Part shown: piece after piece, positions 1 through 7,875 of the stretch
How positions within the stretch are numbered: position 1 is the stretch's first letter
How the letters are laid out: each line of letters opens with the position of its first letter
Assembly (NCBI GenBank): GCA_005889495.1
Contig: VBHA01000067.1
Span: 1 to 37,953, forward strand
DNA length: 37,953 nt
Direction: 5' to 3'
DNA from: Chloroflexota bacterium
GTDB taxonomy: Bacteria; Chloroflexota; Dormibacteria; Dormibacterales; Dormibacteraceae
Translations under genes and position numbers: made by a program
The notes under the pieces: generated by a model
Database searches by the model: none
Told to the model about the DNA's origin: nothing
The model's input: only the letters and a program-made list of their open reading frames with translations

Positions 1-2
1 TC

Positions 3-419
3 GGCTGCAACATCGAGCTTCCGCACGAGCAGTCGCTCAACCGCTACGTCGACCTCGGCGTCGAGTTCCGCTACTTCTTCGTGCGCAAGAACATGTTCGT
101 CAAGTACGCCCGCGGCTTCGTGATCTTTCCCGGCGGATTCGGCACCCTGGACGAGCTCTTCGAGTCGCTGACCCTGGCCCAGACTGGCAAGATCGAGCAC
201 TTCCCGATCGTGCTTTTCGGCTCGCCGTACTGGAAGGGCCTGCTCGACTGGCTCAATGAGCATGTCCTGTCGTCAGGCGCGATCGCTCCCGATGACCTGA
301 AGCTGATGACGCTCACGGACGACCCGGATGAGGCCGCGGCGATGGCGACCCGACCGCTGCCCGTCAAGGTGCAGCGGCCGCGGGAGCAGACCGGCGAACC
401 CAAGGCGGGCGCGCAATAG
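3..419 (+). CDS. LOG family protein (TIGR00730-like), C-terminal part
   Basis: The reading frame is already open at the left edge, so only the last 138 residues are present and the start lies outside the window. The fragment has the family signature PGGFGTLDE, the nucleotide/phosphate-binding loop of the LOG (lonely guy)/lysine-decarboxylase-like Rossmann fold, followed by the typical ELFESLTLAQTGKI helix. Characterised LOG proteins release nucleobases from nucleoside 5'-monophosphates (cytokinin riboside monophosphate phosphoribohydrolase). Many bacterial members have no proven substrate, so the exact reaction is inference. The stop is TAG and the PLD-like gene follows closely in another frame. 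The tail after about residue 112 is Pro/Arg-rich and poorly conserved. Confidence 0.85.
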   Translation, partial: GCNIELPHEQSLNRYVDLGVEFRYFFVRKNMFVKYARGFVIFPGGFGTLDELFESLTLAQTGKIEHFPIVLFGSPYWKGLLDWLNEHVLSSGAIAPDDLKLMTLTDDPDEAAAMATRPLPVKVQRPREQTGEPKAGAQ

Positions 420-469
420 CCTCGCTCGACTTCTACTTCCTCACCGACGGCGGACAGACCGCCGATGGG

Positions 470-1483
470 GTGGCCCAACGCATCGCATCCTTCCTCGACG
501 GCGCGCAAAAGACGCTGGACATCGCGATCTACGACCTCCGCCTCGAGCAATCTCCCGGGACCACGCTGCTCAACTCTTTCAGTGCCGCGGTGAAGCGCGG
601 CGTCGCCGTCCGCCTCATGTTCAACCAGGACCACGCCCAGGTAATCCCCGTGCCTCCGCCGCCCGAGATCGACTGGGCCTTCGTCGACCGCCTCCGGGCG
701 GCCGGTGTGCAGGTCAAGCCTGTGCCCGGTGTGCCCGACCTGATGCACCACAAGTACGTGGTCCGCGATGGCGCATCCGTCCTGACCGGTTCGACGAACT
801 GGACCAACGACTCGTGGAATCGAGAAGAGAACGTGACGTTCACGGTCGAGTCGGGCGAGGTCGCGGCGGGCTTCGCGGCCAACTTCGAAGGCTTGTGGGA
901 GAAGCCTGTCGTGGCGCTGTCGGGCCGGGCGTCGCTGCCCTGGACGGCGCTGCCGGACGGCACCCGCGTCCGGCCCTACTTCTGCCCGGGCCGCAGCCTC
1001 AAGTTGGTCCACGCAATGTCGCGCTCGCTCGCCTCGGCCGAGAAGCGGATCCGCGTCTGCTCGCCGGTGATCACCTCAGGCCCGATTCTGGGCACGCTGG
1101 CCGAGCTCTCCGACCACGCCAAGGTCGACATCGCCGGTGTCTACGATGCGACGCAGATGGATGAGGTGCAGCGTCAGTGGTCGACGCAAGGCGGCGCAGC
1201 CTGGAAGATCGCCGCGTTCCACACCGTCACCGCCGCCGGCCGATTTGGAGCCAAGCGCTCGACGCCATACGCGGTGGGGACGGTCCACGACTTCATGCAC
1301 GCCAAGGTCCTGGTCGCGGACGAGTACGTATACGTCGGCAGCTTCAATCTCTCGCACAGCGGTGAGAGCAACGCCGAGAACGTGATCCAGATCGAGAGCC
1401 AGACGGTCGCGGACCTGTGCGCGTCATACATCGACCAGGTCGCGGCGCGGTATGGCGCCGCCCCGGTCGCCGCCACACCCTGA
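470..1483 (+). CDS. Phospholipase D-like domain protein with two HKD motifs
   Basis: The protein carries two HxKxxxxD motifs: HHKYVVRD followed by GSTNW, and HAKVLVAD followed by GSFNLS. The two-repeat PLD fold forms one active site that attacks phosphodiesters through a phospho-histidine intermediate. The substrate is unknown and could be lipid or nucleic acid. GTG 470 is the first usual start in this frame. However, the untranslated codons just upstream (from about 422) read FYFLTDGGQTADG, which looks like the conserved N-terminal strand of this subfamily, so the true N-terminus may be longer and begin at an unusual codon. There is no signal peptide, so a cytoplasmic location is likely. The gene follows the LOG gene within 50 bases and is probably co-transcribed with it. 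Confidence 0.82.
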   Translation: MAQRIASFLDGAQKTLDIAIYDLRLEQSPGTTLLNSFSAAVKRGVAVRLMFNQDHAQVIPVPPPPEIDWAFVDRLRAAGVQVKPVPGVPDLMHHKYVVRDGASVLTGSTNWTNDSWNREENVTFTVESGEVAAGFAANFEGLWEKPVVALSGRASLPWTALPDGTRVRPYFCPGRSLKLVHAMSRSLASAEKRIRVCSPVITSGPILGTLAELSDHAKVDIAGVYDATQMDEVQRQWSTQGGAAWKIAAFHTVTAAGRFGAKRSTPYAVGTVHDFMHAKVLVADEYVYVGSFNLSHSGESNAENVIQIESQTVADLCASYIDQVAARYGAAPVAATP

Positions 1484-2877
1484 GCAGCAGGTCTCGGTTT
1501 CTCTGGATCGGCGCGGCGGCCACCGCGGTGCTGGCGGTCCTCGTCCTGTGGGCGGTGCCGCGCCTCCAGCCCGCCACCGGAACGCTTGTGGTCATCGCCG
1601 CCGGCCGGCAGGCGACCACCCTTCCGGCAAGGGACCTCATGCTCGGGCAGGACGGGTCGTGGTCGGCGGTAGGGAGCGTCTCCGGCAGCGTCCCGGCCGC
1701 GCCCGACCAGCGCGAGCTGCTGACCGCATCGGTGCCCGCAGGTCGCTACGACGGTGTGCGCGTCGGCGGCGAATCTCAGCCCATCACCGTGACGATCACC
1801 GCCGGTCAGGTCGAACCCCTTCTCCTCGGCATCGGCGCCGGCCAGCTGCTTCCGGGCGCGGTCTACGCCGGCAACGACGACGTCAACCTCGGGCTGGGCG
1901 AGCTCGGCGGCAGGTTCGTCGCGATGCCGAGCTTCGACCTGGTCGACCAGTCCGGCCATGCGTTCAACCTGGACGCGGTCTCTGGCAAGGACGTCGTGAT
2001 CGCCGCCTTCCACACCACATGCCACGAAACCTGCCCGCTCTACACCGCGCTGTTCCTGCAGATGTCGAAGCAGACCCGCGGCTCGGTGGTCCTGGCTGAG
2101 GTGACGACCGACCCGGCGACCGACACACCCGCGGTTCTGGCGAGCTACGCGCGAGGGATTGGTGCGGAATGGACATTCGCCACCGGCGCGGTATCGCAGG
2201 TGGCGACCTTCTGGAAGCCATTTGGCGTGGACCTCGCGACCGGCGACTCCCACGTCTCGACCCTGGCGCTGGTGGACCGGCACGGTTACGTCCGCCTGGT
2301 CTACAGGGGCGTGCCGAAGGTCGGGAACGACATCCCGCCGTCGCTCATCACGTCTTTGAGCGCGCGAGGTTTGAGCGAGCTCGCGTCGGGTGGCGACGGA
2401 TGGGGAGCGCCAGACGTGCTCCAGGCGCTGGCCACCATCGGCCGCGGAGAGGCCTCGTCGCAGCCCGCCGGTGGCAAGGCGCCCTCCTTCACCCTCGCGT
2501 CGACCTCGGGTTCGACCGGGCGGCTCGCCGACCTCCTGGGTAAGCCGATCGTGATCAATTTCTGGGCGACCTATTGCCCGCCGTGCAAGGCCGAGATGCC
2601 GCTGCTGGACAGGACCCTGGCGTCGCGTTCGGGGATCTCGCTGGTGCTGGTCGACGAGGGCGAGAGCCGCGATGCCGCCCGCGCATTTCTTTCGAGCCTG
2701 GGTATCGACCGCCCGTCGTTGCTCGACACCGACCTCGGCGCCGGCCGCGCCTATGGCGTGTCGGCGCTGCCGACAACGGTCTTCGTGCGCTCCGACGGCA
2801 CGATCGACCGGAGGCAGGTCGGGCAGCTCGATGAGCGGGTCCTGGCCGCGGAGCTGTCGATTCTGGCCAGTCAGTAG
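1417..2877 (+). CDS. Membrane-anchored SCO1-TlpA fusion, cytochrome oxidase copper/thiol assembly factor
   Basis: A short N-terminus is followed by one membrane helix (about residues 28-48), a beta-rich domain (about 52-165) of uncertain family, a SCO1/SenC domain (about 166-315) and a TlpA/ResA-type thioredoxin domain (about 345-486). The SCO domain keeps all copper ligands: C202-x3-C206 in TCHETCP and H279. The thioredoxin domain has C387-P-P-C390 in FWATYCPPCK. SCO proteins deliver copper to the CuA site of cytochrome c oxidase, and TlpA-like proteins reduce the cysteines of SCO or CuA. Here both are one exported polypeptide, directly upstream of ctaA and ctaB, so a role in aa3-type oxidase maturation is a strong inference. 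The start is uncertain: GTG 1417 overlaps the PLD gene by 67 bases and no ATG/GTG/TTG lies between it and the membrane helix. Confidence 0.85.
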   Translation: MRVIHRPGRGAVWRRPGRRHTLSSRSRFLWIGAAATAVLAVLVLWAVPRLQPATGTLVVIAAGRQATTLPARDLMLGQDGSWSAVGSVSGSVPAAPDQRELLTASVPAGRYDGVRVGGESQPITVTITAGQVEPLLLGIGAGQLLPGAVYAGNDDVNLGLGELGGRFVAMPSFDLVDQSGHAFNLDAVSGKDVVIAAFHTTCHETCPLYTALFLQMSKQTRGSVVLAEVTTDPATDTPAVLASYARGIGAEWTFATGAVSQVATFWKPFGVDLATGDSHVSTLALVDRHGYVRLVYRGVPKVGNDIPPSLITSLSARGLSELASGGDGWGAPDVLQALATIGRGEASSQPAGGKAPSFTLASTSGSTGRLADLLGKPIVINFWATYCPPCKAEMPLLDRTLASRSGISLVLVDEGESRDAARAFLSSLGIDRPSLLDTDLGAGRAYGVSALPTTVFVRSDGTIDRRQVGQLDERVLAAELSILASQ

Positions 2878-2890
2878 ACTGGCCGTTCGG

Positions 2891-3790
2891 ATGGTCTCAG
2901 CGCGATTTTTTCGACGCCTCGCGTTCGTGACCGCATTCTTCGCCTACCTGCAGATCGCGCTCGGCGGAGTCGTCCGGGTATCCGGCTCCGGTCTGGGATG
3001 TCCTGACTGGCCCCTCTGCAACGGCCGGCCGTATCCACCCGCCAACCTTCACTCGATCATCGAGTATTCGCACCGCACGGTGGGAACGGTCACAGGGGTG
3101 CTGCTGATCCTCACCGTCGTCACCGCGTGGGTCGTCTTCCGTAGCCGGCGGCCCGTCGTCGCGTGGCTCGCCACCGCCTCATTGGTCTTCATCGCCGCCG
3201 AGGGCCTGGTGGGAGGAGTTGTCGTCGTCAACGAGCTCGCTCCCTGGCTGGTGCTCGTGCACCTCGGCCTGGCGATGATCATCCTGGGCTTCCTGCTCGC
3301 GACCGCGGTCATGGCCCTGCCCGCCTCACAGGGCAAACCCGGACGCCTTCTCCCGGTCACCGCCGCGGCGGTCTTCGCCCTGCTGCTGACTGGATCGAGC
3401 GTGGTCGCAAGCGGCGCGGACGACAGCTGCCATTCCTGGCCGCTGTGCGGCAGCGGGCTGACGCTGGATTTCGCCGGCGCCAACGCATTCACGATGCTCC
3501 ATCGCGGCGCAGTCCTCGTGGTCGGGCTTCTCCTCGTCTATGCGCTGATCAACGCCATGCGCAGGCCTGGCCTCCGGGGCGTGGCGGTCGGGACGCTCAT
3601 CGTCTTCGCCCTCCAGGTCGCCGTCGGCGCCGGCGCGGCGGTGAGCAACTCCGGGCTTTTCAACGGCCTGCACGTGGCGATCGCCACGCTGGTCTGGGCG
3701 GGGACGCTGTCGCTTGCCGTGCTTGGGCTGCCGCGGTCCGACCGCGCCACCTCGCTTGCGCGGTTGGCGGTGGAGAAGCGGCCGGCATGA
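2891..3790 (+). CDS. ctaA: Heme A synthase CtaA
   Basis: A 299-residue polytopic membrane protein with about eight helices in two pseudo-repeats. It oxidises the C8 methyl of heme O to give heme A for cytochrome aa3. Conserved heme-ligand regions are visible: EYSHRTVG and LVLVHLG in the first half, MLHRGA and GLHVAI in the second. The pair of Cys-containing loops typical of Bacillus/actinobacterial CtaA is also present (GCPDWPLC and CHSWPLC). ATG 2891 is chosen because translation from it starts just before the first helix; it lies 13 bases after the stop of the SCO-TlpA gene. Its last bases overlap the ctaB start (ATGA), indicating translational coupling. Confidence 0.93.
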   Translation: MVSARFFRRLAFVTAFFAYLQIALGGVVRVSGSGLGCPDWPLCNGRPYPPANLHSIIEYSHRTVGTVTGVLLILTVVTAWVVFRSRRPVVAWLATASLVFIAAEGLVGGVVVVNELAPWLVLVHLGLAMIILGFLLATAVMALPASQGKPGRLLPVTAAAVFALLLTGSSVVASGADDSCHSWPLCGSGLTLDFAGANAFTMLHRGAVLVVGLLLVYALINAMRRPGLRGVAVGTLIVFALQVAVGAGAAVSNSGLFNGLHVAIATLVWAGTLSLAVLGLPRSDRATSLARLAVEKRPA

Positions 3791-4641
3791 GCATCCTGCG
3801 CGACTACCTGAGCCTTTTGAAGCTTCGGGTTGTGCTGCTACTCGACGCGACCGCCGTGGGCGTGATGGTCCCCGCGGCCCACGGCCATCCGAGCTGGAGC
3901 GCGATGCTCGCGGTCCTGTTCGGCGGGACTTTTGCCGCCGGCGGGGCGCACGCGATCAACTGCTGGTTCGACCGCGACATCGACGCCGAGATGCACCGCA
4001 CGCGGCGCCGGCCGCTGCCCAGCGGCCGGATTCCGGCCTGGCACGCGGTCGTCCTCGGCATCACCCTGATCGCGCTCTCGTTCGCGGTGCTTTGGGCGGG
4101 GGCCAACCTGCTCGCCGCGGTGCTCGCCCTGGCCGGGGCGCTCGTCTACGTCTTCGTCTACACGGTCTGGCTCAAGCGTTCGACGCCTCACAACATCGTC
4201 ATCGGCGGCGCCGCGGGCGCGATGCCCCCGCTCGTCGGATGGGCCGCCGCCACCGGCCGCCTCGACCTCACGGCCCTGGCGCTCTTCGGGGTTGTCTTCT
4301 TCTGGACGCCGCCCCACTTCTGGGCCCTGGCCCAGATGCTGAAGAACGACTACGCCCGCGCGCACGTCCCGATGCTGCCGGTGGTGGCGGGCGATGTATC
4401 GGCAAAGCGGCAGACCATCGTCTACGCCGTCCTGACCGTTGCTGTCAGCCTCGTGCCGTTCTTCACCGGCTCCGCCGGGCCGGTCTACCTGGGGGGCGCG
4501 ATCGTGCTCGGCGCCGGCCTGGTGGGAATCGCCCTGCTCGACCTCGAGGGCAAAGCCTGGACGCGACGTCTGTGGCGATACTCGATGGTCTACGTCGCGG
4601 TCCTCTTCATGGTCTTCGCGCTCTCGCCTTTCCTGCCTTGA
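3787..4641 (+). CDS. ctaB: Protoheme IX farnesyltransferase CtaB
   Basis: A 284-residue UbiA-family membrane prenyltransferase that transfers a farnesyl group to heme B, making heme O for CtaA. The first Asp-rich motif is clear (NCWFDRDIDAEMHRT), followed by RPLPSGRI. The second conserved region (YTVWLKRSTPHNIVIGG) and the WTPPHFWALA signature are also present. About nine hydrophobic segments and the overall length match the family. ATG 3787 overlaps the ctaA stop by four bases. With the upstream SCO-TlpA fusion it forms an oxidase heme/copper maturation operon, although no oxidase subunit genes are in the window. Confidence 0.95.
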   Translation: MSILRDYLSLLKLRVVLLLDATAVGVMVPAAHGHPSWSAMLAVLFGGTFAAGGAHAINCWFDRDIDAEMHRTRRRPLPSGRIPAWHAVVLGITLIALSFAVLWAGANLLAAVLALAGALVYVFVYTVWLKRSTPHNIVIGGAAGAMPPLVGWAAATGRLDLTALALFGVVFFWTPPHFWALAQMLKNDYARAHVPMLPVVAGDVSAKRQTIVYAVLTVAVSLVPFFTGSAGPVYLGGAIVLGAGLVGIALLDLEGKAWTRRLWRYSMVYVAVLFMVFALSPFLP

Positions 4642-5294
4642 GCCTGGAGATCGTCCGCCTCCACCTGGCGGATCTCGACAGCTTCAACAACATCCCCGTG
4701 CACGGCTTCGTCATCAAGCACCCACGTGCCGGCGCGATCCTCGTCGACACCGGCGTGGGGTGGGGCAACGAGCAGCTGATCCAGGAATGGAAGGTCGTGA
4801 ATCGCCACGCCGCGGATGCGCTCGCTGAGCACGACCTCAGCCCGGCCGACGTGAAGATCGTGATCAACAGCCACCTGCACTTCGACCACTGCGGCCAGAA
4901 CGCCGTGTTCAGGCACGCGCCCTTCTACCTGCAGAGGACGGAGCTGGCACGGGCGCGGAAGTCTGGCGAGGCGATCGAGTGGTTCGACTTCACGGGTGCG
5001 CGCTTCGAGCTGCTCGACGGAGATGTCGAGATCGCCGAGGGCGTGCGCGTGGTCGCGACTCCCGGTCACACCTCCGGCCACCAGAGCGTCCTCGTCGATA
5101 CCTCGGCGGGAGCCTCGGTGATGATCGGCGACGCCGCCTACACCGCGGACATCTACGCCGAGCCGGACACGGCCGACCTTGCCAAGTGGCCGGGCCAGCA
5201 CTCGAATCGGCGCGAGTGGACCAGGTCGCTGAAGAAGCTCCACGGGATCCATCCACACGCGGTCCACTTCTGCCACGACACACGCGTCGTTTAG
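4638..5294 (+). CDS. MBL-fold metallo-hydrolase (lactonase-like)
   Basis: A 218-residue metallo-beta-lactamase-fold protein. The metal-binding motif HLHFDHCG is intact, and further ligands lie in PGHTSGH and the Asp of IGDAAY. Overall spacing resembles the N-acyl-homoserine-lactonase-like/quorum-quenching branch (AttM/AiiA type), but that branch includes many hydrolases of unknown substrate, so lactonase activity is only a guess. No signal peptide is seen. TTG 4638 overlaps the ctaB stop (TTGA) and gives a protein beginning MSLEIVRLHLADLDS, which fits the family N-terminus. The stop TAG abuts the next gene directly. Confidence 0.82.
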   Translation: MSLEIVRLHLADLDSFNNIPVHGFVIKHPRAGAILVDTGVGWGNEQLIQEWKVVNRHAADALAEHDLSPADVKIVINSHLHFDHCGQNAVFRHAPFYLQRTELARARKSGEAIEWFDFTGARFELLDGDVEIAEGVRVVATPGHTSGHQSVLVDTSAGASVMIGDAAYTADIYAEPDTADLAKWPGQHSNRREWTRSLKKLHGIHPHAVHFCHDTRVV

Positions 5295-6110
5295 GTGGGA
5301 TTCGGTCCGCTCGTCGACACCGATTGGCTCCGCGAGCACCTCGCCGACCCGGACCTACGGGTGGTCGACTTCCGCTGGTATCTCGCCGGGCGCGACGGTC
5401 GGGAGGAATATCTGCGCGGGCACATTCCCGGCGCGGTGTTCGCCGACCTCGATTCGGTCACCGGCGCCGAGGGCGGAGGTAGGCACCCCCTCCCGAGCGC
5501 TGGGCAGTTCGAGGCCGCGATGCGCAGGGCCGGTGTCGGCGCCTCGACGAAGGTGGTCGCGTATGACGATGCCGGAGGCTCTGTCGCGGCCAGGCTCTGG
5601 TTTCTGCTCGGCTACTTCGGACATCGCGCGCAGGCGGTCCTCGATGGGGGACTCCAGGCCTGGGGAGGTCCGCTCGAGACCGAGATCCACGAAGTCGAGG
5701 CAGGTGATTTCCGTGCCGCGCCACCGGACACGAGGCGGGTGCTCGACTTCAAGGCCGTGCGCGAGCTTCGCGGCGTGCCGTTGATCGACGCGCGGGCCCC
5801 GGCGCGCTATCGGGGTGAGAGCGAACCCATCGACCCGAAGGCCGGGCACATCCCCGGCGCGCTGAGCGCGCCCTTCACCGAGAACGTGGAGGCCGACGGC
5901 CGGTTCAAATCGCGGGCGGAGCTGCGCCGCCGCTACGAGGAGCTTGGCGCCCGGGACGGAGCGGTGTTCTACTGCGGGTCGGGTGTCAACGCGACCCATC
6001 ACGTGCTCGCGATGGAGGTTGCGGGCCTGACCAATGCACGCCTTTACGCGGGCTCGTGGAGTGACTGGTCGCGCCGGGACCTGCCGGTCGCCACAGGCCG
6101 AGAACCTTAA
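5295..6110 (+). CDS. Thiosulfate/3-mercaptopyruvate sulfurtransferase (two rhodanese domains)
   Basis: Two tandem rhodanese domains (about residues 5-130 and 150-265) fill the 271 residues, the usual size for SseA/rhodanese sulfurtransferases. The N-terminal domain is the inactive type. The C-terminal domain has the active-site loop CGSGVNA, whose Cys carries the persulfide. GHIPGA occurs in both domains, as is normal. It moves sulfane sulfur from thiosulfate or 3-mercaptopyruvate to a thiophilic acceptor; the loop sequence does not settle which donor is used. GTG 5295 starts immediately after the stop of the MBL gene, so the two are probably co-translated. Confidence 0.9.
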   Translation: MGFGPLVDTDWLREHLADPDLRVVDFRWYLAGRDGREEYLRGHIPGAVFADLDSVTGAEGGGRHPLPSAGQFEAAMRRAGVGASTKVVAYDDAGGSVAARLWFLLGYFGHRAQAVLDGGLQAWGGPLETEIHEVEAGDFRAAPPDTRRVLDFKAVRELRGVPLIDARAPARYRGESEPIDPKAGHIPGALSAPFTENVEADGRFKSRAELRRRYEELGARDGAVFYCGSGVNATHHVLAMEVAGLTNARLYAGSWSDWSRRDLPVATGREP

Positions 6111-6113
6111 AGT
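6108..6113 (+). promoter_or_regulatory. Putative -10 hexamer for fabI (TAAAGT)
   Basis: TAAAGT lies six bases before the fabI GTG, with no Shine-Dalgarno between them. A start site about seven bases downstream would put the mRNA end at the start codon. It overlaps the TAA stop of the rhodanese gene. No -35 element is evident. Confidence 0.3.
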
Positions 6114-6119
6114 AGCGCT

Positions 6120-6908
6120 GTGATCCTCAAAGACAAGCGGGTGTTGATCGCCGGCATGTCGGACCGGCGGAGCATCGGTTTTTCGATCGCCCAGGAAGCG
6201 CAGCGCGAGGGGGCCGAGCTCCTGCTCACCAGCTTCGGCCGGATGATGAGCATCACCCAGATGACGGCGAAAAAGCTCGACCCTGTGCCTGACATTCTCG
6301 AGATGGACGTGAGCAAACCATCCGACATCGCGGACGCGGTGAAGGAGACCACGAAACGCTGGGACCGCCTTGACGGCCTGGTCCATTCGGTTGCGTTTGC
6401 ACCGGCAGATGCTCTTGGCGGTCAATTTCTGAACACGCCTTGGGAGAGCGTCGCAACCGCGTTCCAGATCAGCGCATTTTCATTCAAGGAAATGGCGCGT
6501 GGATTTCTGCCGCTGATGAAAGAGCACGGTGGCTCGATGGTGACTCTCGATTTCGACAATTCCACCAATGCCTGGCCCAAGTACGACTGGATGGGTGTCT
6601 CCAAGGCGGCCCTCGAATCGGTGACGCGGTATCTCGCGCGCGACCTCGGCCGCTACAAGATTCGTGTCAACGCCGTCTGCGCTGGACCTCTCGCGACCCT
6701 CGCCGCAAGCGGCATTCCCGGGTTCAAGGACTTCGAAGAGGTGTGGGAGAAACGGGCGCCTCTGGGATGGAGCCTGCAGGACAAATCCCCCGTCGGGCGG
6801 GCGGTCTGCGTCCTCCTCTCCGACCACCTGGACATGACCACGGGCGAGCTCCTGCACGTCGACGGCGGCTACCACGCGATGGGGACCGAACTGCCTCCAA
6901 CCGACTGA
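6120..6908 (+). CDS. fabI: Enoyl-[acyl-carrier-protein] reductase (NADH) FabI
   Basis: A 262-residue short-chain dehydrogenase-fold enzyme that reduces trans-2-enoyl-ACP in the last step of each fatty-acid elongation cycle. The N-terminal cofactor region GMSDRRSIGFSIAQEA is the FabI variant of the glycine-rich loop. The catalytic pair follows the FabI Y-x6-K spacing in YDWMGVSK, followed by the RINxxxAGP-like segment IRVNAVCAGPL. The C-terminal GELLHVDGGYHAMG matches the family end. GTG 6120 gives the expected start; no ribosome-binding site precedes it, and a TAAAGT hexamer six bases upstream suggests a leaderless message. Confidence 0.93.
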   Translation: MILKDKRVLIAGMSDRRSIGFSIAQEAQREGAELLLTSFGRMMSITQMTAKKLDPVPDILEMDVSKPSDIADAVKETTKRWDRLDGLVHSVAFAPADALGGQFLNTPWESVATAFQISAFSFKEMARGFLPLMKEHGGSMVTLDFDNSTNAWPKYDWMGVSKAALESVTRYLARDLGRYKIRVNAVCAGPLATLAASGIPGFKDFEEVWEKRAPLGWSLQDKSPVGRAVCVLLSDHLDMTTGELLHVDGGYHAMGTELPPTD

Positions 6909-6913
6909 CCCAA

Positions 6914-6949
6914 GATGTTGTGCCCACCGAGGGACAACCGCGCAACATC
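6914..6949. other. Hairpin downstream of fabI
   Basis: Ten-base arms (6914-6923 and 6940-6949, one G-U pair) enclose a 16-base loop. No U-tract follows, so it is not a classical intrinsic terminator. It could mark the 3' end of the fabI mRNA or belong to the leader of the next gene. Confidence 0.35.
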
Positions 6950-7019
6950 GTGTTAGGCTCTTCCGAAATCCGGTTCTGGCGGCCGGGCCGTCAGTACCGC
7001 CAAACGGGAGGAATGCAGT

Positions 7020-7433
7020 TTGCGGGAGTGCCTGGTGATCTACGTGGACGCCGCGTTGGACAAGCATGGCCGGGCCGGATGTGGCCTGGCCGTTTTTGTG
7101 AGAGGGCGCGCCGTCTACACGGAGTCGTTCGGCTTTTCGCATCTCGGTGGCTCGGCCCAGCTGGAGGCGCACGTGTGCGCGGGCGCGCTCGATCTTGCCG
7201 CCGCGCGCTGGCCCCATCACCGTGTGATCGTGCGCACGGATTGCGCCCCAGTGGTCCGCAGCCGCATGCCGGCGAGTGACAGTTTTCGCGTTGCGGTGCA
7301 CGAAGTCCGCGAACGATGCCGGCGAGGCTGGCGCGTGGTCCGTTATGTGAGTCGTAAAGCAAATCCCGCGCACGAGCTTGCGCGCGAAGGATTGAAGAGC
7401 CTCTCGAAGCAGCAGCTGCTCGCCGCCGCCTGA
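7020..7433 (+). CDS. RNase H-fold protein (RVT_3-like)
   Basis: A 137-residue single-domain protein with the RNase H arrangement: first Asp in IYVDAAL, Glu in QLEAHVCA, second Asp in RTDCAP, and a C-terminal RKANPAHELAREGL that matches the last acidic/His segment of plant-type RNase HI-like (RVT_3) proteins. The family cleaves RNA in RNA-DNA hybrids, but small members like this are largely uncharacterised, and the last catalytic Asp appears replaced (AHELA rather than ADxLA), so activity is uncertain. TTG 7020 is chosen because GGGAGGA at 7006-7012 lies seven bases upstream; an ATG at 7013 is in a different, non-homologous frame. Confidence 0.72.
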   Translation: MRECLVIYVDAALDKHGRAGCGLAVFVRGRAVYTESFGFSHLGGSAQLEAHVCAGALDLAAARWPHHRVIVRTDCAPVVRSRMPASDSFRVAVHEVRERCRRGWRVVRYVSRKANPAHELAREGLKSLSKQQLLAAA

Positions 7434-7473
7434 AAATCCGCCTGAAACTCCGTCTGGAATAATTCTCGATCGG

Positions 7474-7496
7474 GCGCAGCACTAATATTGCTGCGC
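7474..7496. promoter_or_regulatory. Inverted repeat spanning a TAATAT -10 box; possible terminator/operator
   Basis: Perfect eight-base arms GCGCAGCA and TGCTGCGC flank CTAATAT. The hairpin is followed by a T-rich stretch, so it could terminate the RNase H-fold gene. The loop also contains TAATAT, a good -10 hexamer for the AT-hook gene 34 bases downstream, so it could be an operator. The sequence alone cannot decide. Confidence 0.45.
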
Positions 7497-7521
7497 TCGT
7501 TTCTTTTGTTCAGGAGTGAAA

Positions 7522-7875
7522 ATGGCACCAGAGGAAGCACAGTCCAACGCACCGCGCCGCAGGGGACGACCGCCCGGTTCGAAGACCCGTCGCACCCGAC
7601 GTACGCAAGGAGGCGGTCGCGATCTCGTCGGTCAGCTCAACGCGATGGTCGCGGAGCTGATCAAGAAGAACCGGCAGCTGCAGCGCCAGGTGACGAAGCT
7701 GTCGGAGAAGGCCGGTGCTTCGAAGGCGAGCAAGGGTGTGGAGCGCGGCCTGCGTACCATCTCGCGCCGCGTGCAGAAGGCGCTCGGAAGCAAGACGACA
7801 CGCCGGCGCAAGGCTGCCGCGACCAACGGCCGGCGACGCAAGACGGCGACCACCCGACGGCGGAGGGCTTCTTAG
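7522..7875 (+). CDS. AT-hook/histone H1-like basic nucleoid protein (putative)
   Basis: A 117-residue, extremely basic protein in three parts. An N-terminal segment contains an AT-hook-like core (RRRGRPPGSK). A central amphipathic stretch (LVGQLNAMVAELIKKNRQLQ onward) is probably a short coiled coil for dimerisation. A C-terminal tail is rich in Arg, Lys, Ala and Thr (KTTRRRKAAATNGRRRK) and resembles histone H1 or actinobacterial Hup/Lsr2 tails. Minor-groove DNA binding and chromosome compaction are inferred from composition. ATG 7522 is preferred over GTG 7516 because AGGAG ends five bases before it. The stop overlaps the stop of the convergent gene by a few bases. I do not recognise a named family. 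Confidence 0.7.
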   Translation: MAPEEAQSNAPRRRGRPPGSKTRRTRRTQGGGRDLVGQLNAMVAELIKKNRQLQRQVTKLSEKAGASKASKGVERGLRTISRRVQKALGSKTTRRRKAAATNGRRRKTATTRRRRAS

